Positions 17,460-26,784 of a stretch of 64,000 bases of DNA are shown here, in pieces. Below the pieces are notes generated by a model. The model saw only the letters and a list, made by a program, of their open reading frames with translations, was not told the DNA's origin and searched no databases. The position numbers were made by a program, and so were the translations under genes. Position 1 is the first letter of the stretch; each line of letters begins with the position of its first letter. Origin of the DNA: Cytophagales bacterium Alg240-R148 (lineage in GTDB: Bacteria; Bacteroidota; Bacteroidia; Cytophagales; Cyclobacteriaceae); assembly GCA_900537185.1 (NCBI GenBank), contig LS999830.1, positions 111,440-175,439 on the forward strand, read 5' to 3'.

Positions 17460-17972
17460 ATGGCAGAAGAGTTAAGGATTCATAAAACGCTTGAAAAGTT
17501 ATTTGCTAAGCACTCTTTGACGTTTAACAACTTCACTGAAGAACTCGAAAGCAAGGAATACAAGGCCTGTCAGTTTACTGTAGACAAAGGGATAGTTATT
17601 TGTAGAACAGCCAAAATTACTCCAACAAAAATTGGTGCTTTTGTAACATTCTGGAAGCGAAATAGACCAAGTGCACCCATACAACCATTTGAAGAAACTG
17701 ATGTTTTTAGTTGGTACGTTGTTGTTGTAGAGTCTAAAAACAATTCTGGATTCTTTGTGTTTCCAAAATCAGTATTAATCAATAGAGGGATCCTATCCAC
17801 GAAAACAAAAGAAGGCAAACGCGGTTTTAGAGTTTACGCACCTTGGGATGTGCCAAGCAACAAACAGGCCGTTGCGACTCAGAAATGGCAGATTCCCCAT
17901 TTTTATAATTTCAATAACACTTCTAATGTATTGATAATCAAGAGGTTGTTTGGGTGTCATTTCCACATGTAG
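17460..17972 (+). CDS. MepB-like protein, tail probably altered
   Basis: A 170-residue protein similar to the MepB family: an N-terminal helix, KACQFTVDKG, RTAKITPTKIGAFVTFWKR, FVFPKSVL, and ending in the family-type GFRVYAPWD and TQKWQ. The match ends near residue 150. The last ~20 residues (LIIKRLFGCHFHM) look like read-through into a fragment of another gene in a different frame. A deletion that fused the two genes would explain this. MepB is encoded with the MepRA efflux system in staphylococci and its function is unclear. Confidence 0.7.
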   Translation: MAEELRIHKTLEKLFAKHSLTFNNFTEELESKEYKACQFTVDKGIVICRTAKITPTKIGAFVTFWKRNRPSAPIQPFEETDVFSWYVVVVESKNNSGFFVFPKSVLINRGILSTKTKEGKRGFRVYAPWDVPSNKQAVATQKWQIPHFYNFNNTSNVLIIKRLFGCHFHM

Positions 17973-18082
17973 CCAAACAAATTAGAGAAAAATTTGGTAT
18001 TGAAGTAATCGAAATGCCATATGAAAAGGCGGTAATTGGTGGTGGAATGAGGTGCAGTTACCACCCCATAACAAGAGAATAA
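17942..18082 (+). pseudogene. C-terminal remnant resembling an arginine-deiminase/amidinotransferase-family enzyme
   Basis: In frame 2 the sequence reads 46 residues ending in PYEKAVIGGGMRCSYHPITRE and a TAA stop at 18080. A GGG-x-x-C block near the C-terminus is where guanidino-modifying enzymes (arginine deiminase, dimethylarginine hydrolase, amidinotransferase) carry the catalytic cysteine. No start codon or N-terminal part exists, and the frame closes at 17924. It is a leftover of a deleted gene. Confidence 0.5.
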
Positions 18083-18254
18083 AATACGGCACCACCTAAG
18101 TACTTTGTGGCCTATTGGACCCACTCCAATTGTGGTGAATAGTATAAATATTGCTTCCTATAAGTAACAAGTAATATATTTTTCTTTAGATTGTGCACAG
18201 ATTTTAGACCCTAAGAAGCGCTTAGGGAATTCTTATATTAAAATATCGACTTTT

Positions 18255-18953
18255 ATGCGCAGCAGTATAGTGTTATGGATGGCTTTTTTGTTAAGTGTAA
18301 ATGTATGGGCACAAGAGGGGGAAATACCGCCACCACCTCCCCGTGATTTGTCCAACGTTAACCTTATTGATTACATAAAAGAAGTTCAAATATGGGGAAA
18401 GGATGGAAACGATATGGACTTATCGTTTTGGCTGCCCAATAATTATTGGGAGATAGCCTTAAAGGACAACCCAGATGTACCTAGAGAGGTCATAGACCAG
18501 CTTTCCTTGGCTTTTGAAGATTATGTGGTTATATGCGCCTTGAGTATGAAGGTGAGTAATTCAGGCAAAACGGACTTTATCGATGAACAGGCAATTTTTA
18601 ATTCAATGTCGATAGCGGTTGGAGAAAAGAAATACCGGCCCTTGACGGAAGATGCTATTGGAGAAGAAGCTAAGATGGTAACTGAAATGATTAGGCCAAT
18701 GTTTGCACAGATGTTAGGGCAAATGGGGGAAGGTATGTATTTTTATTTTTTCAAAATTCAAGATGAAAATGGAAAAAATTTGATTGATGTATACAGCGAC
18801 GGACAATTTGTTGTGCACCATTCAGATAAATCCTTTGAGTATTCATTGCCAATTAGCAGTTTGTTACCCAATAAAATTTGCCCAGAAGATGGTGGCTTTA
18901 TGAAAGGCAATTGGAGTTTTTGTCCGTTCCATGGTACGGCGTTAAAAAAATAG
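18255..18953 (+). CDS. Secreted protein of unknown function
   Basis: A 232-residue protein with an N-terminal signal peptide (VLWMAFLLSVNVWAQ) followed by a proline run (PPPPP). The middle is a mixed alpha/beta region with no recognised family. The C-terminus has CPEDGGF..NWSFCPFHG, resembling a short metal-binding ribbon with two Cys and a His. The start at 18255 puts the signal peptide at the N-terminus. A small membrane protein gene follows 13 bp downstream, so the two are probably co-transcribed. Confidence 0.65.
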   Translation: MRSSIVLWMAFLLSVNVWAQEGEIPPPPPRDLSNVNLIDYIKEVQIWGKDGNDMDLSFWLPNNYWEIALKDNPDVPREVIDQLSLAFEDYVVICALSMKVSNSGKTDFIDEQAIFNSMSIAVGEKKYRPLTEDAIGEEAKMVTEMIRPMFAQMLGQMGEGMYFYFFKIQDENGKNLIDVYSDGQFVVHHSDKSFEYSLPISSLLPNKICPEDGGFMKGNWSFCPFHGTALKK

Positions 18954-18966
18954 ATGTTATTTTCTT

Positions 18967-19344
18967 ATGCATTCTAAAAAAAGACATGGTTGCGTAACGG
19001 CATGGTTGGCCTTGATGATAGTTACCAATGCAATGACTGCCATTGCCTATTTGTTTTTTGATGATAAATTGTTTCAAGGGTTGGAAAATCCTATGTCCCA
19101 GTCCACCTTGTTTTTATTAACCTGTACTGGGGCCGCCAATTTGTTTTTTGCCCTCATGTTACTGCAGTGGAAAAAATGGGCATTTTGGGGTTTTGGTGCA
19201 TCTAGTGTTGTGATTTTAATAGTGAATATGTCTATTGGTTTGAGTTTTGGTCAATCCGCAATCGGGTTAATAGGAATTGTCCTTTTGTTTGCAATTCTTC
19301 AGATTAAAGAAGGTGGTGTCTCTGCTTGGGAAAATTTAGAATAA
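18967..19344 (+). CDS. Small multi-pass membrane protein of unknown function
   Basis: A 125-residue protein with four hydrophobic segments (around residues 8-28, 45-65, 70-90 and 95-113). Charged residues are mostly at the ends and in short loops. I recognise no family. It follows the secreted protein gene by 13 bp. Confidence 0.6.
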   Translation: MHSKKRHGCVTAWLALMIVTNAMTAIAYLFFDDKLFQGLENPMSQSTLFLLTCTGAANLFFALMLLQWKKWAFWGFGASSVVILIVNMSIGLSFGQSAIGLIGIVLLFAILQIKEGGVSAWENLE

Positions 19345-19600
19345 GCAGAAGGAATGGTGTAGCGTTTCACAGCAAAAATAATTTCTGTTCAAGCATAAAA
19401 GAAATGGAGTCCGGGTTTAACCCTATAAAACATAAAATGAAGCGAGTGAAATAAATTTTTTATCGTATTTTAATAACCTGCTAATCAATTCCTGGATTTA
19501 GACATAACATAGTAGCTTCCTGTGCACGATAATCCTAAGAATTATTCCTGTCTGCTCTTGTTTTGTCCTGAATCCGTTTGAACCATTAAACAACAGACTT

Positions 19601-20146
19601 ATGAACAACAAAAAGAATAGTGTTTACATCGCTACCAGCATAGACGGCTTTATTGCAGATAAAAATGGTGGAATTGAATGGTTGGATATGGTGGAGAATC
19701 CAGAGCAGTCCGATATGGGTTATTTTGATTTTATGAATAGAATTGATGCGCTTGTAATGGGGCGCAATACTTATGAAGTGGTTTGTGGTTTTGGAATAGA
19801 ATGGCCCTATGAGAAACCTGTTTTTGTTTTAAGTAATAACATGAAAAAGGTGAGGGAGGAACACGATGGCCTAGTTTTTATAGTTAGTGGAAAGCTTGAA
19901 AAGGTTCTCAAAGAAATACATGCGCTAGGTCATTTTAGGTTGTACATAGATGGAGGCAATACCATTCAAAGCTTTTTAAAAGAAGACTTAATTGACGAAT
20001 TAATTCTTACTAAAATACCGGTGCTTTTAGGACAAGGAGTTCCTCTGTTTCAAGACAATGTGCAATCTTTGGAGTTTATAATGAAAAGTTGTTCGGTACA
20101 TTTAGAGCAATTGGTCCAAATTCATTATGAACGTAAAAAAGTATAA
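19601..20146 (+). CDS. Dihydrofolate reductase family protein (RibD C-terminal-like)
   Basis: A 181-residue cytosolic oxidoreductase. The N-terminal VYIATSIDGFIADKNGGIEWL and the central DALVMGRNTYEVV are the DHFR/RibD-C signatures, followed by FRLYIDGGNTIQSFL and an ILLTKIPVLLGQG-like strand. The family uses NADPH, but stand-alone members such as YyaP and YwjB have no settled substrate. It has its own spacer on both sides. Confidence 0.85.
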   Translation: MNNKKNSVYIATSIDGFIADKNGGIEWLDMVENPEQSDMGYFDFMNRIDALVMGRNTYEVVCGFGIEWPYEKPVFVLSNNMKKVREEHDGLVFIVSGKLEKVLKEIHALGHFRLYIDGGNTIQSFLKEDLIDELILTKIPVLLGQGVPLFQDNVQSLEFIMKSCSVHLEQLVQIHYERKKV

Positions 20147-20461
20147 AGCAGAAGTAGATAAAGTTTTATTACATGGTAATGCGTGTTGTAATCATAACTC
20201 CAAAACTATAGTATGTAACAATAGAAGGGTAGTTTTGTATGTGTGGAATCAAGAGCAACATAAGGTTGTGTACATAGTATTATTTTTTTATTTGTATATT
20301 TCTTTTTACACATTAATTCTTTAAATTGTATAAGTGGCATATAAGAAGCTTCAACAAACTTCAAGTCCATCAACTACCTTTATCTTCATTGTTTGCCGCC
20401 TGGTGTGGGGCTTTGCTCGTTGCATACCATTGTGTTTATTGTCAACTTTAACCTTACTATT
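20147..20461. other. Leader region upstream of the TonB receptor gene
   Basis: About 315 bp without a supported gene. I looked for a cobalamin-type riboswitch core and did not find one. The region should hold the receptor promoter. Confidence 0.5.
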
Positions 20462-22528
20462 ATGAAACGGAGTAAACAACTGCGTACTTTATTAATTATA
20501 TGCTTTGTAAGTATATTTCAAGTAACACATGCCCAAACGAAGGAGGACGCAGCGGAGGTAGACAATTTACTCGACTTGTCTTTGGAAGACCTGATGAATA
20601 TTCGAGTAGAATCTGCTACTAAAAACAGTGTGTCCATACAAAAGGCTCCCTCTGTGGTTCGAGTTTTTACAAAAAACGATTTTCAAACCCATGGCTTTAA
20701 CACCCTACAAGATGTACTCAATGCAGTTCCAGGCATTCAAGTACAAGAATACAGAGCCGGCCATCAATTGCCATGGATCAGAGGGGTGCAAGCCCGTTAT
20801 AACAATAAGATTTTGCTTCTAATTGACGGGGAGCCCATGCGCGATTCTTACTACGGCAATTTTAACATCGATGAAATGATACCGTTGGAAAAAATTGAGA
20901 AAATAGAGGTGTTAAATGGCCCTGGGTCAGTACTTTACGGAGCCAATAGTTTTGCTGGTGTGATCAATATTAGCACCAAATCAGAAGGCAGTTCTGCTCG
21001 AGTAGCCTATGGCTCGTTTAATACCACAGAAGTTTTTGCAGACTATGGCAAAAATGGCTTGTACGTTAGTGCCAAATATTTAAAGTCAGATGGATTTGAA
21101 CCTGAATTAATGTCCAATGGTTTAAAAAGAAACATAGACCAAAGCCGAGAATTGATAACGGGCAATATCAAATATTCAAAAAATGATTTCTCCGTAAACG
21201 CGAGTATTACCAATTACGAATACCCTTATCGTTATAGGAGTACCGATAAAAATTATCGATTCAAAAGAACGCCAATAACAGTTGGTGCTAGTTTTGCTCC
21301 TAAATTAAGCGATGTAAGCAGCCTCAAAATATCTGCCTATTTCAATCAATTTGGATTTGAAAGAGACAAAACTAAATATGTGGATGAGACTAGCAATGTA
21401 ATCAAAGAGCATGCAATAAACGATTTGGATACACGGATGTTAGGTGCTGAACTAACTTATAACTTGGATTTAGAAAAGCATTCTATAGTCTTAGGAACTT
21501 CTTTTCAACAAGATATGGCCACCGACATGAAAGAGGTTATTGATTTTCATATTGATGGACAAGATGAGTTGGGTACATTTGATGTTCTAACAGACCCCAA
21601 TATCAGCAGGTCTTATGTAGGGGTTTACGCACAAGATTCTTATACGATAAATGAAATTTTTATGCTTACGGGTGGCGTCCGGTATGATGCCATTAGTGGG
21701 TACGACGGACAATTTAATTACCGGTTGGGCTTGACCGGGAAACGCAATAACTTTTATGGTAAACTATTATATGGTACCGCTTTTAGAGTGCCTTCCTATA
21801 GAGAATACCTAGATATTGATGCTCCAAACCCCGATTTAATGCCAGAACACCTCAATACCCTTGAATTTCAAGTGGGGTACGTTAATAAAGCCCTGGATGT
21901 GAGTTTGACGTTGTACAACAACAGTTACAATGATTTTATTCAAGAAATTGTAGTCGATTCTGTCAACGCTGATGGAACTTTTGTTGAAATAGACGATGAA
22001 ATGGCTTTTAATTTTGACAGTAGAAACATAACCGGTGTAGAGTTGGATTTTAAAACAGAAATTAAAGCAAAGTTGAGAATCCATGCAGGTGCCCACTTTT
22101 TTATCAGCAAAAAAGAGAAACTGGGAGAACTAGATCCCAATGTTTATACCAGTGAAGCCATTGTGGAGGGAGAAAATGATTTGACTTTTTTAAGCAACAC
22201 TTCGGGTTTTGTCAACTTGTCTTATCAACTCAATAGTAATTTGGCTTTTGGTTTGAATAATCTAATTTCAGGGTCCCGAAGCGTCCCACCCAACTACCAG
22301 GCCGGCGTGCCCTTGCCAGTTATGAATAAGTCAAATGCTGACGGATTTGTTAAAATGGATTTCTATGCAAGGCTGTCTTTGATGTCTTCCAAAAAATTGG
22401 TAATTACGGCCAAAGTCAACAACCTTTTGGATAACAAAATTTACAGCCCACCCTATGGAGGCAGTTCTGGATATGATATAGAATGGCCTGGGCTAACTTT
22501 TAGAGCCGGTATAGGGTATTCGTTTTAA
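20462..22528 (+). CDS. TonB-dependent outer-membrane receptor
   Basis: A 688-residue outer-membrane protein. The ATG at 20462 begins a signal peptide ending FQVTHAQ. The plug domain follows (APSVVRVFTKNDF, TLQDVLNAVPGIQV, KIEVLNGPGSVLYGANSFAGVINI), then a 22-strand-type barrel ending in GIGYSF with a terminal aromatic residue. The N-terminus lacks a carboxypeptidase-like extension, so this is a CirA/BtuB-like receptor and not SusC. The ligand is unknown, with a siderophore, cobalamin or similar as candidates. It stands alone, with a strong hairpin after it. Confidence 0.88.
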   Translation: MKRSKQLRTLLIICFVSIFQVTHAQTKEDAAEVDNLLDLSLEDLMNIRVESATKNSVSIQKAPSVVRVFTKNDFQTHGFNTLQDVLNAVPGIQVQEYRAGHQLPWIRGVQARYNNKILLLIDGEPMRDSYYGNFNIDEMIPLEKIEKIEVLNGPGSVLYGANSFAGVINISTKSEGSSARVAYGSFNTTEVFADYGKNGLYVSAKYLKSDGFEPELMSNGLKRNIDQSRELITGNIKYSKNDFSVNASITNYEYPYRYRSTDKNYRFKRTPITVGASFAPKLSDVSSLKISAYFNQFGFERDKTKYVDETSNVIKEHAINDLDTRMLGAELTYNLDLEKHSIVLGTSFQQDMATDMKEVIDFHIDGQDELGTFDVLTDPNISRSYVGVYAQDSYTINEIFMLTGGVRYDAISGYDGQFNYRLGLTGKRNNFYGKLLYGTAFRVPSYREYLDIDAPNPDLMPEHLNTLEFQVGYVNKALDVSLTLYNNSYNDFIQEIVVDSVNADGTFVEIDDEMAFNFDSRNITGVELDFKTEIKAKLRIHAGAHFFISKKEKLGELDPNVYTSEAIVEGENDLTFLSNTSGFVNLSYQLNSNLAFGLNNLISGSRSVPPNYQAGVPLPVMNKSNADGFVKMDFYARLSLMSSKKLVITAKVNNLLDNKIYSPPYGGSSGYDIEWPGLTFRAGIGYSF

Positions 22529-22578
22529 TGGCGCTTTTGTTGTGGTGATGGCATAATATCTGCTTCTTTTTTATGTTT

Positions 22579-22608
22579 GCCATGTTGCTTTAAAACAGCA
22601 TGGCTTTT
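22579..22608 (+). terminator. Rho-independent terminator of the TonB receptor gene
   Basis: The arms GCCATGTTG and CAGCATGGC form a 9-bp stem with one G-U pair around an 8-nt loop, followed by TTTT. It lies 50 bp after the receptor stop codon. Confidence 0.7.
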
Positions 22609-22642
22609 GCTTTAGAGGAGATTAATCTTTAGATTGTATCTT

Positions 22643-23188
22643 ATGGCTAAAAATTTAAAAAGAGGTTTTTTGGTACTCTTGACCTTGCAGGTAGTGCTGT
22701 ATTTTTTACTCGGGGCAAACCAATTAGAAGATATTTTAATTAAAGATTTTAAGTTATTTAATGAGTCGCGGATGGCCAATCCATACAATCAATTTGTAAA
22801 TGAAGAATATTATGTTTTGGGATGCGGCAGTGCGTTGGTTAAGAGCCCAGGCAAAGTTGAAAGTATGTTGGACGGGCGGTATTACACCATGTTTGATTCC
22901 ACTCGTCATTACCGAAACATTAAATATAAAAATGATGGTACAAAATACACATCTGTCTTAAAAAACAATACAACAAAAGAAGAAGATGTGAATTGTATTT
23001 TTTTTGAATCTTGTAGAAACAATTATTTTCCAGCGCTTTTTGAAAATATCAGCATAACAAAGGGTTTCTCCACCCACACAGATTTCCATGTTATGGAATA
23101 CAACAAGCAGCTTGAAATGCGGGAAGTGGTATTTGTTTGGGTGTTGGTTCGCTGGGTGCAAATCGAAAACGGTAGGCTTACTTTTTAA
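22643..23188 (+). CDS. Membrane-anchored protein of unknown function
   Basis: A 181-residue protein with one N-terminal membrane segment (FLVLLTLQVVLYFLLG). The remainder is predicted extracytoplasmic and could resemble a secreted SGNH-type or uncharacterised fold. No motif is clear enough to name. The ATG at 22643 is preferred over a codon 9 bp upstream. It converges with the AraC gene, with only 1 bp between the two stops. Confidence 0.55.
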   Translation: MAKNLKRGFLVLLTLQVVLYFLLGANQLEDILIKDFKLFNESRMANPYNQFVNEEYYVLGCGSALVKSPGKVESMLDGRYYTMFDSTRHYRNIKYKNDGTKYTSVLKNNTTKEEDVNCIFFESCRNNYFPALFENISITKGFSTHTDFHVMEYNKQLEMREVVFVWVLVRWVQIENGRLTF

Positions 23189-23189
23189 A

Positions 23190-24107
23190 TCAAAACTCAA
23201 TTGATTTTTTAAACTGCTGAGGCGTCATTAATTCCATTTTTTTAAATTGTCTGTTGAAGTAGCTGGTGTTGTTGAACCCTGCCTTAAACGCAATCTCGCA
23301 CATTCTTGAATCAGAACAATCTTGTATCAATTTTTTAGCAAACTTTATTTTCTCAGAATTTATGTAATCGATCGGGGAGATGCCCAATGTGTTTTTAAAT
23401 TGTTTGTGAAAGTGGGAAGTACTCATATAGGCCTTTTGGGCCAAAATATCCACTGTAAGATCTTTATTAGTAAGGTTGTCTTTGATAAATTTAATGACTG
23501 TTCCAATTCTGGTATCACTAAAAATATGCTCGGTGTCATTTAAAATCAGCGATTTTGCTTTTGTTTGCAACAAGCGCACGATGAGCTCTTGAATCATCAA
23601 ATTAAGCAGTACATCTTTGGATTTATTGTTGTTGGTGAAGGTATAAGTGAGTCTTTCAATCAGGTGGTTCACTGCTTCATTGTTCAAATGGTGCGAAGCA
23701 TTTTGGTCTAAGTTCCAATTGTTGTTTTCATTCTCAATGGCCACTTGGTGGTTAAATTGTTCAACCACTTCTTCAATTTTCAAAGCATCTATGCCCAGAG
23801 CCAAACATTGTGTAGGGCTGCTTTCTGTAGCCAAGGGGAAATCAATCACCATCTCTTTGTTGGTTGGCATAACCACGGATTCTCCAGGGTAAAAATCAAA
23901 AGAGTCCAACCCCTCAATGTGCATTACTTTTTTACCGGTAAGCATGCTGGCAATAATAGGGAAATTGAAAGTAAGTGACACTTGTTCGGCAAAGGCGTGG
24001 GTTTCGTAAATGTTTAATTCTGCGTACTCCGCGTTATAAGTAGTTCTATTTTCAATTAAGGTGCTGAGCTTTCTGTTGGATCGATGTTGATTTAATAACT
24101 GACTCAT
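23190..24107 (-). CDS. AraC family regulator of the aldehyde dehydrogenase genes
   Basis: A 305-residue regulator. The N-terminal ~190 residues form an AraC-type sensor domain (cupin-like AraC_N, FDFYPGESVVMPTNKEMVIDFP). The C-terminal ~100 residues are a double HTH (LAQKAYMSTSHFHKQFKNTLG, CEIAFKAGFNNTSYFNRQFKK). The ATG at 24107 is preferred over a TTG 6 bp upstream. It is divergent from an aldehyde dehydrogenase, a common pairing for AraC regulators that sense the aldehyde or alcohol substrate. Direct repeats suited to AraC binding lie in the intergenic region. Confidence 0.87.
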   Translation of the reverse strand: MSQLLNQHRSNRKLSTLIENRTTYNAEYAELNIYETHAFAEQVSLTFNFPIIASMLTGKKVMHIEGLDSFDFYPGESVVMPTNKEMVIDFPLATESSPTQCLALGIDALKIEEVVEQFNHQVAIENENNNWNLDQNASHHLNNEAVNHLIERLTYTFTNNNKSKDVLLNLMIQELIVRLLQTKAKSLILNDTEHIFSDTRIGTVIKFIKDNLTNKDLTVDILAQKAYMSTSHFHKQFKNTLGISPIDYINSEKIKFAKKLIQDCSDSRMCEIAFKAGFNNTSYFNRQFKKMELMTPQQFKKSIEF

Positions 24108-24154
24108 AACCAATTATAATAAAAAATAACCTGAAAAACAGGTGTTATAATAGA

Positions 24155-24184
24155 TATGTTCAAGAATATGATACTTATGTTCAA
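24155..24184. promoter_or_regulatory. TATGTTCAA direct repeats with 21-bp spacing
   Basis: TATGTTCAA occurs at 24155-24163 and again at 24176-24184, in the same orientation and two helical turns apart. That is the arrangement bound by AraC-type proteins. It lies between the divergent AraC and aldehyde dehydrogenase genes. Confidence 0.55.
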
Positions 24185-24270
24185 TCTATTTTAAAATAGA
24201 AGGAATAACTTGAAGAAGATTATAATAAGAATAGCGCATATAAAACTAACCAATCCTTAATTAATTACCT

Positions 24271-25770
24271 ATGAGTTATACCAAACCAAAATTCAAAGAA
24301 AAGTATGCCAACTTTATCAATGGTGCATTTGTTCCTCCAAAAGGTGGACAGTACTTCGACAATACCTCGCCTGTTGATAACAGTTTAATTGCCCAATACC
24401 CAAGATCACAAAAAGAAGATGTTGAAATGGCTCTTGACGCAGCCAATGCTGCTAAAGAAGCTTGGGGTAACACTTCTGCAACCGAAAGGGCATCTTTGCT
24501 CAACAAAGTGGCCGACATAATTGAAGAAAATTTGGAAGAGTTTGCAGTTATGGAAACTTGTGACAACGGCAAACCTATTAGAGAGACAATAAATGCAGAT
24601 ATCCCTTTGGCAGTAGACCATTGGCGCTATTTTGCAGCTTGTATTCGGTCTGAAGAAGGCAGTGCAACGGAATTAGATGCCAATACCTTGTCTATGAACA
24701 TCAAAGAACCATTGGGGGTAATTGGGCAGATAATACCCTGGAATTTCCCTTTGTTGATGTTGTCTTGGAAACTCCCACCAGCCTTAGTAACAGGCAATTG
24801 TGTGGTTCTGAAACCTGCTGAACAAACGCCATCCACCGCAACCCTGTTAATGGAAAAAATTGCAGATGTTTTCCCTCCTGGAGTAGTCAATATCGTGCAC
24901 GGTTTTGGCCCTGAGGCGGGTAAACCTTTGGCTTCTAGCCCAAGAGTGGACAAAGTGGCGTTCACTGGCGAAACAACTACTGGCCAATTGATTATGCAAT
25001 ACGCTTCTAAAAATTTAAACCCAGTAACCATGGAGCTTGGAGGCAAGTCCCCCAACATATTTTTCAACTCCGTGATGGATGCAGACGATGCTTACTTGGA
25101 TAAGGCCATTGAAGGGGCGGTGTTGTTTGCTTTTAATCAAGGGGAAGTGTGTACTTGTCCTTCCAGGTTGCTGGTACAAGAGGACATCTACGATGCATTT
25201 ATGAAGCGGGTAGTAGAAAGAACCAATGCAATTGTACAAGACAACCCGTACGATGTTGGTACCATGGTAGGAGCACAAGCATCCAATGATCAGTACGAAA
25301 AAATTAAATCCTATTTAAAAATTGGTAAAGAGGAAGGAGCCAAAGTACTGGCGGGAGGAGATGCCAACCAATTGAGTGGTGACTTTTCAGATGGTTTTTA
25401 CATACAACCAACAATATTAGAAGGACACAATAAAATGCGGGTTTTTCAGGAAGAAATATTCGGCCCTGTGGTTTGTGTAACCAAATTTAAAGACGAGGCC
25501 GAAGCATTGGAAATTGCCAACGACACCTTATATGGGTTGGGTGCAGGCGTTTGGACCAGAGATGCCCACCAATTGTATCAAATACCAAGGGCCATTAAGG
25601 CTGGTAGGGTTTGGGTTAATTGTTATCATGCTTATCCTGCACACGCACCATTTGGAGGTTACAAAAAGTCTGGTTTTGGACGAGAAAATCATGTCATGAT
25701 GTTGAACTATTATCGACAAACAAAAAACATGTTAATCTCTTATGATAAGAATAAGTTAGGGTTCTTTTAG
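24271..25770 (+). CDS. NAD-dependent aldehyde dehydrogenase
   Basis: A 499-residue cytosolic enzyme of the ALDH superfamily. It shows the NAD-binding [14 protein letters not shown] and FTGETTTGQ, the general-base glutamate in TMELGGKSP, and the catalytic cysteine in FNQGEVCTC. The length and the [17 protein letters not shown] block match the AcoD/ExaC-type acetaldehyde dehydrogenases. The downstream DUF779 gene and the divergent AraC gene are the usual companions of this type. The expected reaction is oxidation of acetaldehyde or a similar short aldehyde to the acid. Confidence 0.9.
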   Translation: MSYTKPKFKEKYANFINGAFVPPKGGQYFDNTSPVDNSLIAQYPRSQKEDVEMALDAANAAKEAWGNTSATERASLLNKVADIIEENLEEFAVMETCDNGKPIRETINADIPLAVDHWRYFAACIRSEEGSATELDANTLSMNIKEPLGVIGQIIPWNFPLLMLSWKLPPALVTGNCVVLKPAEQTPSTATLLMEKIADVFPPGVVNIVHGFGPEAGKPLASSPRVDKVAFTGETTTGQLIMQYASKNLNPVTMELGGKSPNIFFNSVMDADDAYLDKAIEGAVLFAFNQGEVCTCPSRLLVQEDIYDAFMKRVVERTNAIVQDNPYDVGTMVGAQASNDQYEKIKSYLKIGKEEGAKVLAGGDANQLSGDFSDGFYIQPTILEGHNKMRVFQEEIFGPVVCVTKFKDEAEALEIANDTLYGLGAGVWTRDAHQLYQIPRAIKAGRVWVNCYHAYPAHAPFGGYKKSGFGRENHVMMLNYYRQTKNMLISYDKNKLGFF

Positions 25771-25786
25771 AAAATGAATACAATCC

Positions 25787-25820
25787 AAAAGGCCGTTTTA
25801 TACTGTAATTCGGCCTTTTT
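25787..25820 (+). terminator. Hairpin with T-tract between the ALDH and DUF779 genes
   Basis: AAAAGGCCG pairs with CGGCCTTTT across a 15-nt loop and is followed by T residues. It is placed to end or attenuate the ALDH transcript before the DUF779 gene, which starts 17 bp downstream. Confidence 0.6.
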
Positions 25821-25836
25821 TAATTAAATTGTAGGT

Positions 25837-26187
25837 ATGGAAAGAGTAGAAATAACCGAAGCAGCCACAAAAGTAGTCCGTCAACTCCAGCAAAAACACG
25901 GCCCGTTATTATTCCATTTAAGTGGCGGTTGTTGTGACGGTTCGTCTCCAATGGTATTAGAAGAAGAAGATTTTTACATCGACGAAAGCGACGTGTTATT
26001 AGGCGTAGTTGCTGGGCTCAATTTTTATATGAACCAAGACCAGTACGAGTATTGGAAACACACCCATTTGACTATAGACGTTACCAAAGGACGTGGTTCT
26101 AGCTTTTCGTTGGAAATTCCCCTAGGGCTTAGGTTTATTATCCATTCTCGGTTGTTGGATGAAAAAGAGTCAAAAATGCTACTTTAG
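25837..26187 (+). CDS. DUF779 protein associated with aldehyde dehydrogenase
   Basis: A 116-residue protein of the DUF779 family, with the hallmark LFHLSGGCCDGSSPMVLEE and a C-terminal GSSFSLEIPLGLRFI-type strand. Family members are nearly always encoded next to an aldehyde dehydrogenase and may act as an accessory or metal/disulfide-related factor, though no function is proven. It is 66 bp downstream of the ALDH gene, behind a hairpin. Confidence 0.85.
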   Translation: MERVEITEAATKVVRQLQQKHGPLLFHLSGGCCDGSSPMVLEEEDFYIDESDVLLGVVAGLNFYMNQDQYEYWKHTHLTIDVTKGRGSSFSLEIPLGLRFIIHSRLLDEKESKMLL

Positions 26188-26211
26188 GACATTTTTGAAA
26201 AATTATGGACA

Positions 26212-26238
26212 TAAAAAAAACCTGTTATTGCTAACAGG
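26212..26238 (-). terminator. Rho-independent terminator of the cold-shock gene
   Basis: On the minus strand CCTGTTA-GCAA-TAACAGG forms a perfect 7-bp stem followed by eight T residues. It lies about 30 bp after the stop of the cold-shock gene. Confidence 0.85.
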
Positions 26239-26268
26239 CTTCCCTAATATCTTAATATTAAAAGTAGA

Positions 26269-26460
26269 TTATACTACTTTTACATTAACTGCGTTTAGTC
26301 CTTTTTGACCTTCTTCAACATCGTAGCTTACTTTGTCTCCTTCAGCTATTTCATCGATCAAACCACTTTGGTGTACAAATACATCTTTGTTACCATCTTC
26401 AGGTGTAATAAAACCGAATCCTTTAGTATTGTTGAAAAACTTTACTGTTCCCTTATTCAT
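26269..26460 (-). CDS. Cold-shock domain protein (CspA-like)
   Basis: A 63-residue single-domain nucleic-acid-binding protein. It has RNP1 [10 protein letters not shown] and RNP2-like VFVHQSGL, the full five-strand OB fold and nothing else. It acts as an RNA chaperone. A minus-strand -7 box TACATTTG lies at 26490 to 26483, which would give a short leader, and a clear terminator follows the gene. It is a monocistronic unit. Confidence 0.93.
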   Translation of the reverse strand: MNKGTVKFFNNTKGFGFITPEDGNKDVFVHQSGLIDEIAEGDKVSYDVEEGQKGLNAVNVKVV

Positions 26461-26784
26461 AATAAATTAATTAAATTAAACACAAATGTAATAATTTGGG
26501 ATTACTTGTAGTTAATAATTTTCTGTTTTTTTTTAAAAAAAAATAAAATTATTTAAAAGATACCATAGAAATAGGTTTTTGACCCATTTATGCAACGAAA
26601 ACAAAAGTGCTATTTGTGTTACTAGCACTTCATATCCAATGGGTTAAGCATACTTTTCTCTAGGGACAATAAATTGCGGGTTCTATCACCAACTACCGAC
26701 CCTATCGTATTAATTAACATGGATCAAGGCAAACCATATTTGGTTTCGATATTTTTGTTCTTATTCAATTCCAGAATCTTCCAT
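26461..26784. other. Divergent spacer upstream of cspA-like and ygiD-like genes
   Basis: It contains the minus-strand promoter box of the cold-shock gene (TACATTTG, 26490 to 26483), long A/T runs, and the upstream region of the dioxygenase gene. The open frame from 26674 is continuous with the dioxygenase but has no family similarity before 26785. Confidence 0.5.

Noticed and set aside
20127-20324. Short plus-strand frame after the DHFR-like gene
   Set aside because: It overlaps the end of the real gene in another frame and has no family similarity, and its last part is AT-rich membrane-like read-through.
20147-20461. Possible cobalamin riboswitch before the TonB receptor
   Set aside because: I looked for the conserved core blocks and did not find them.
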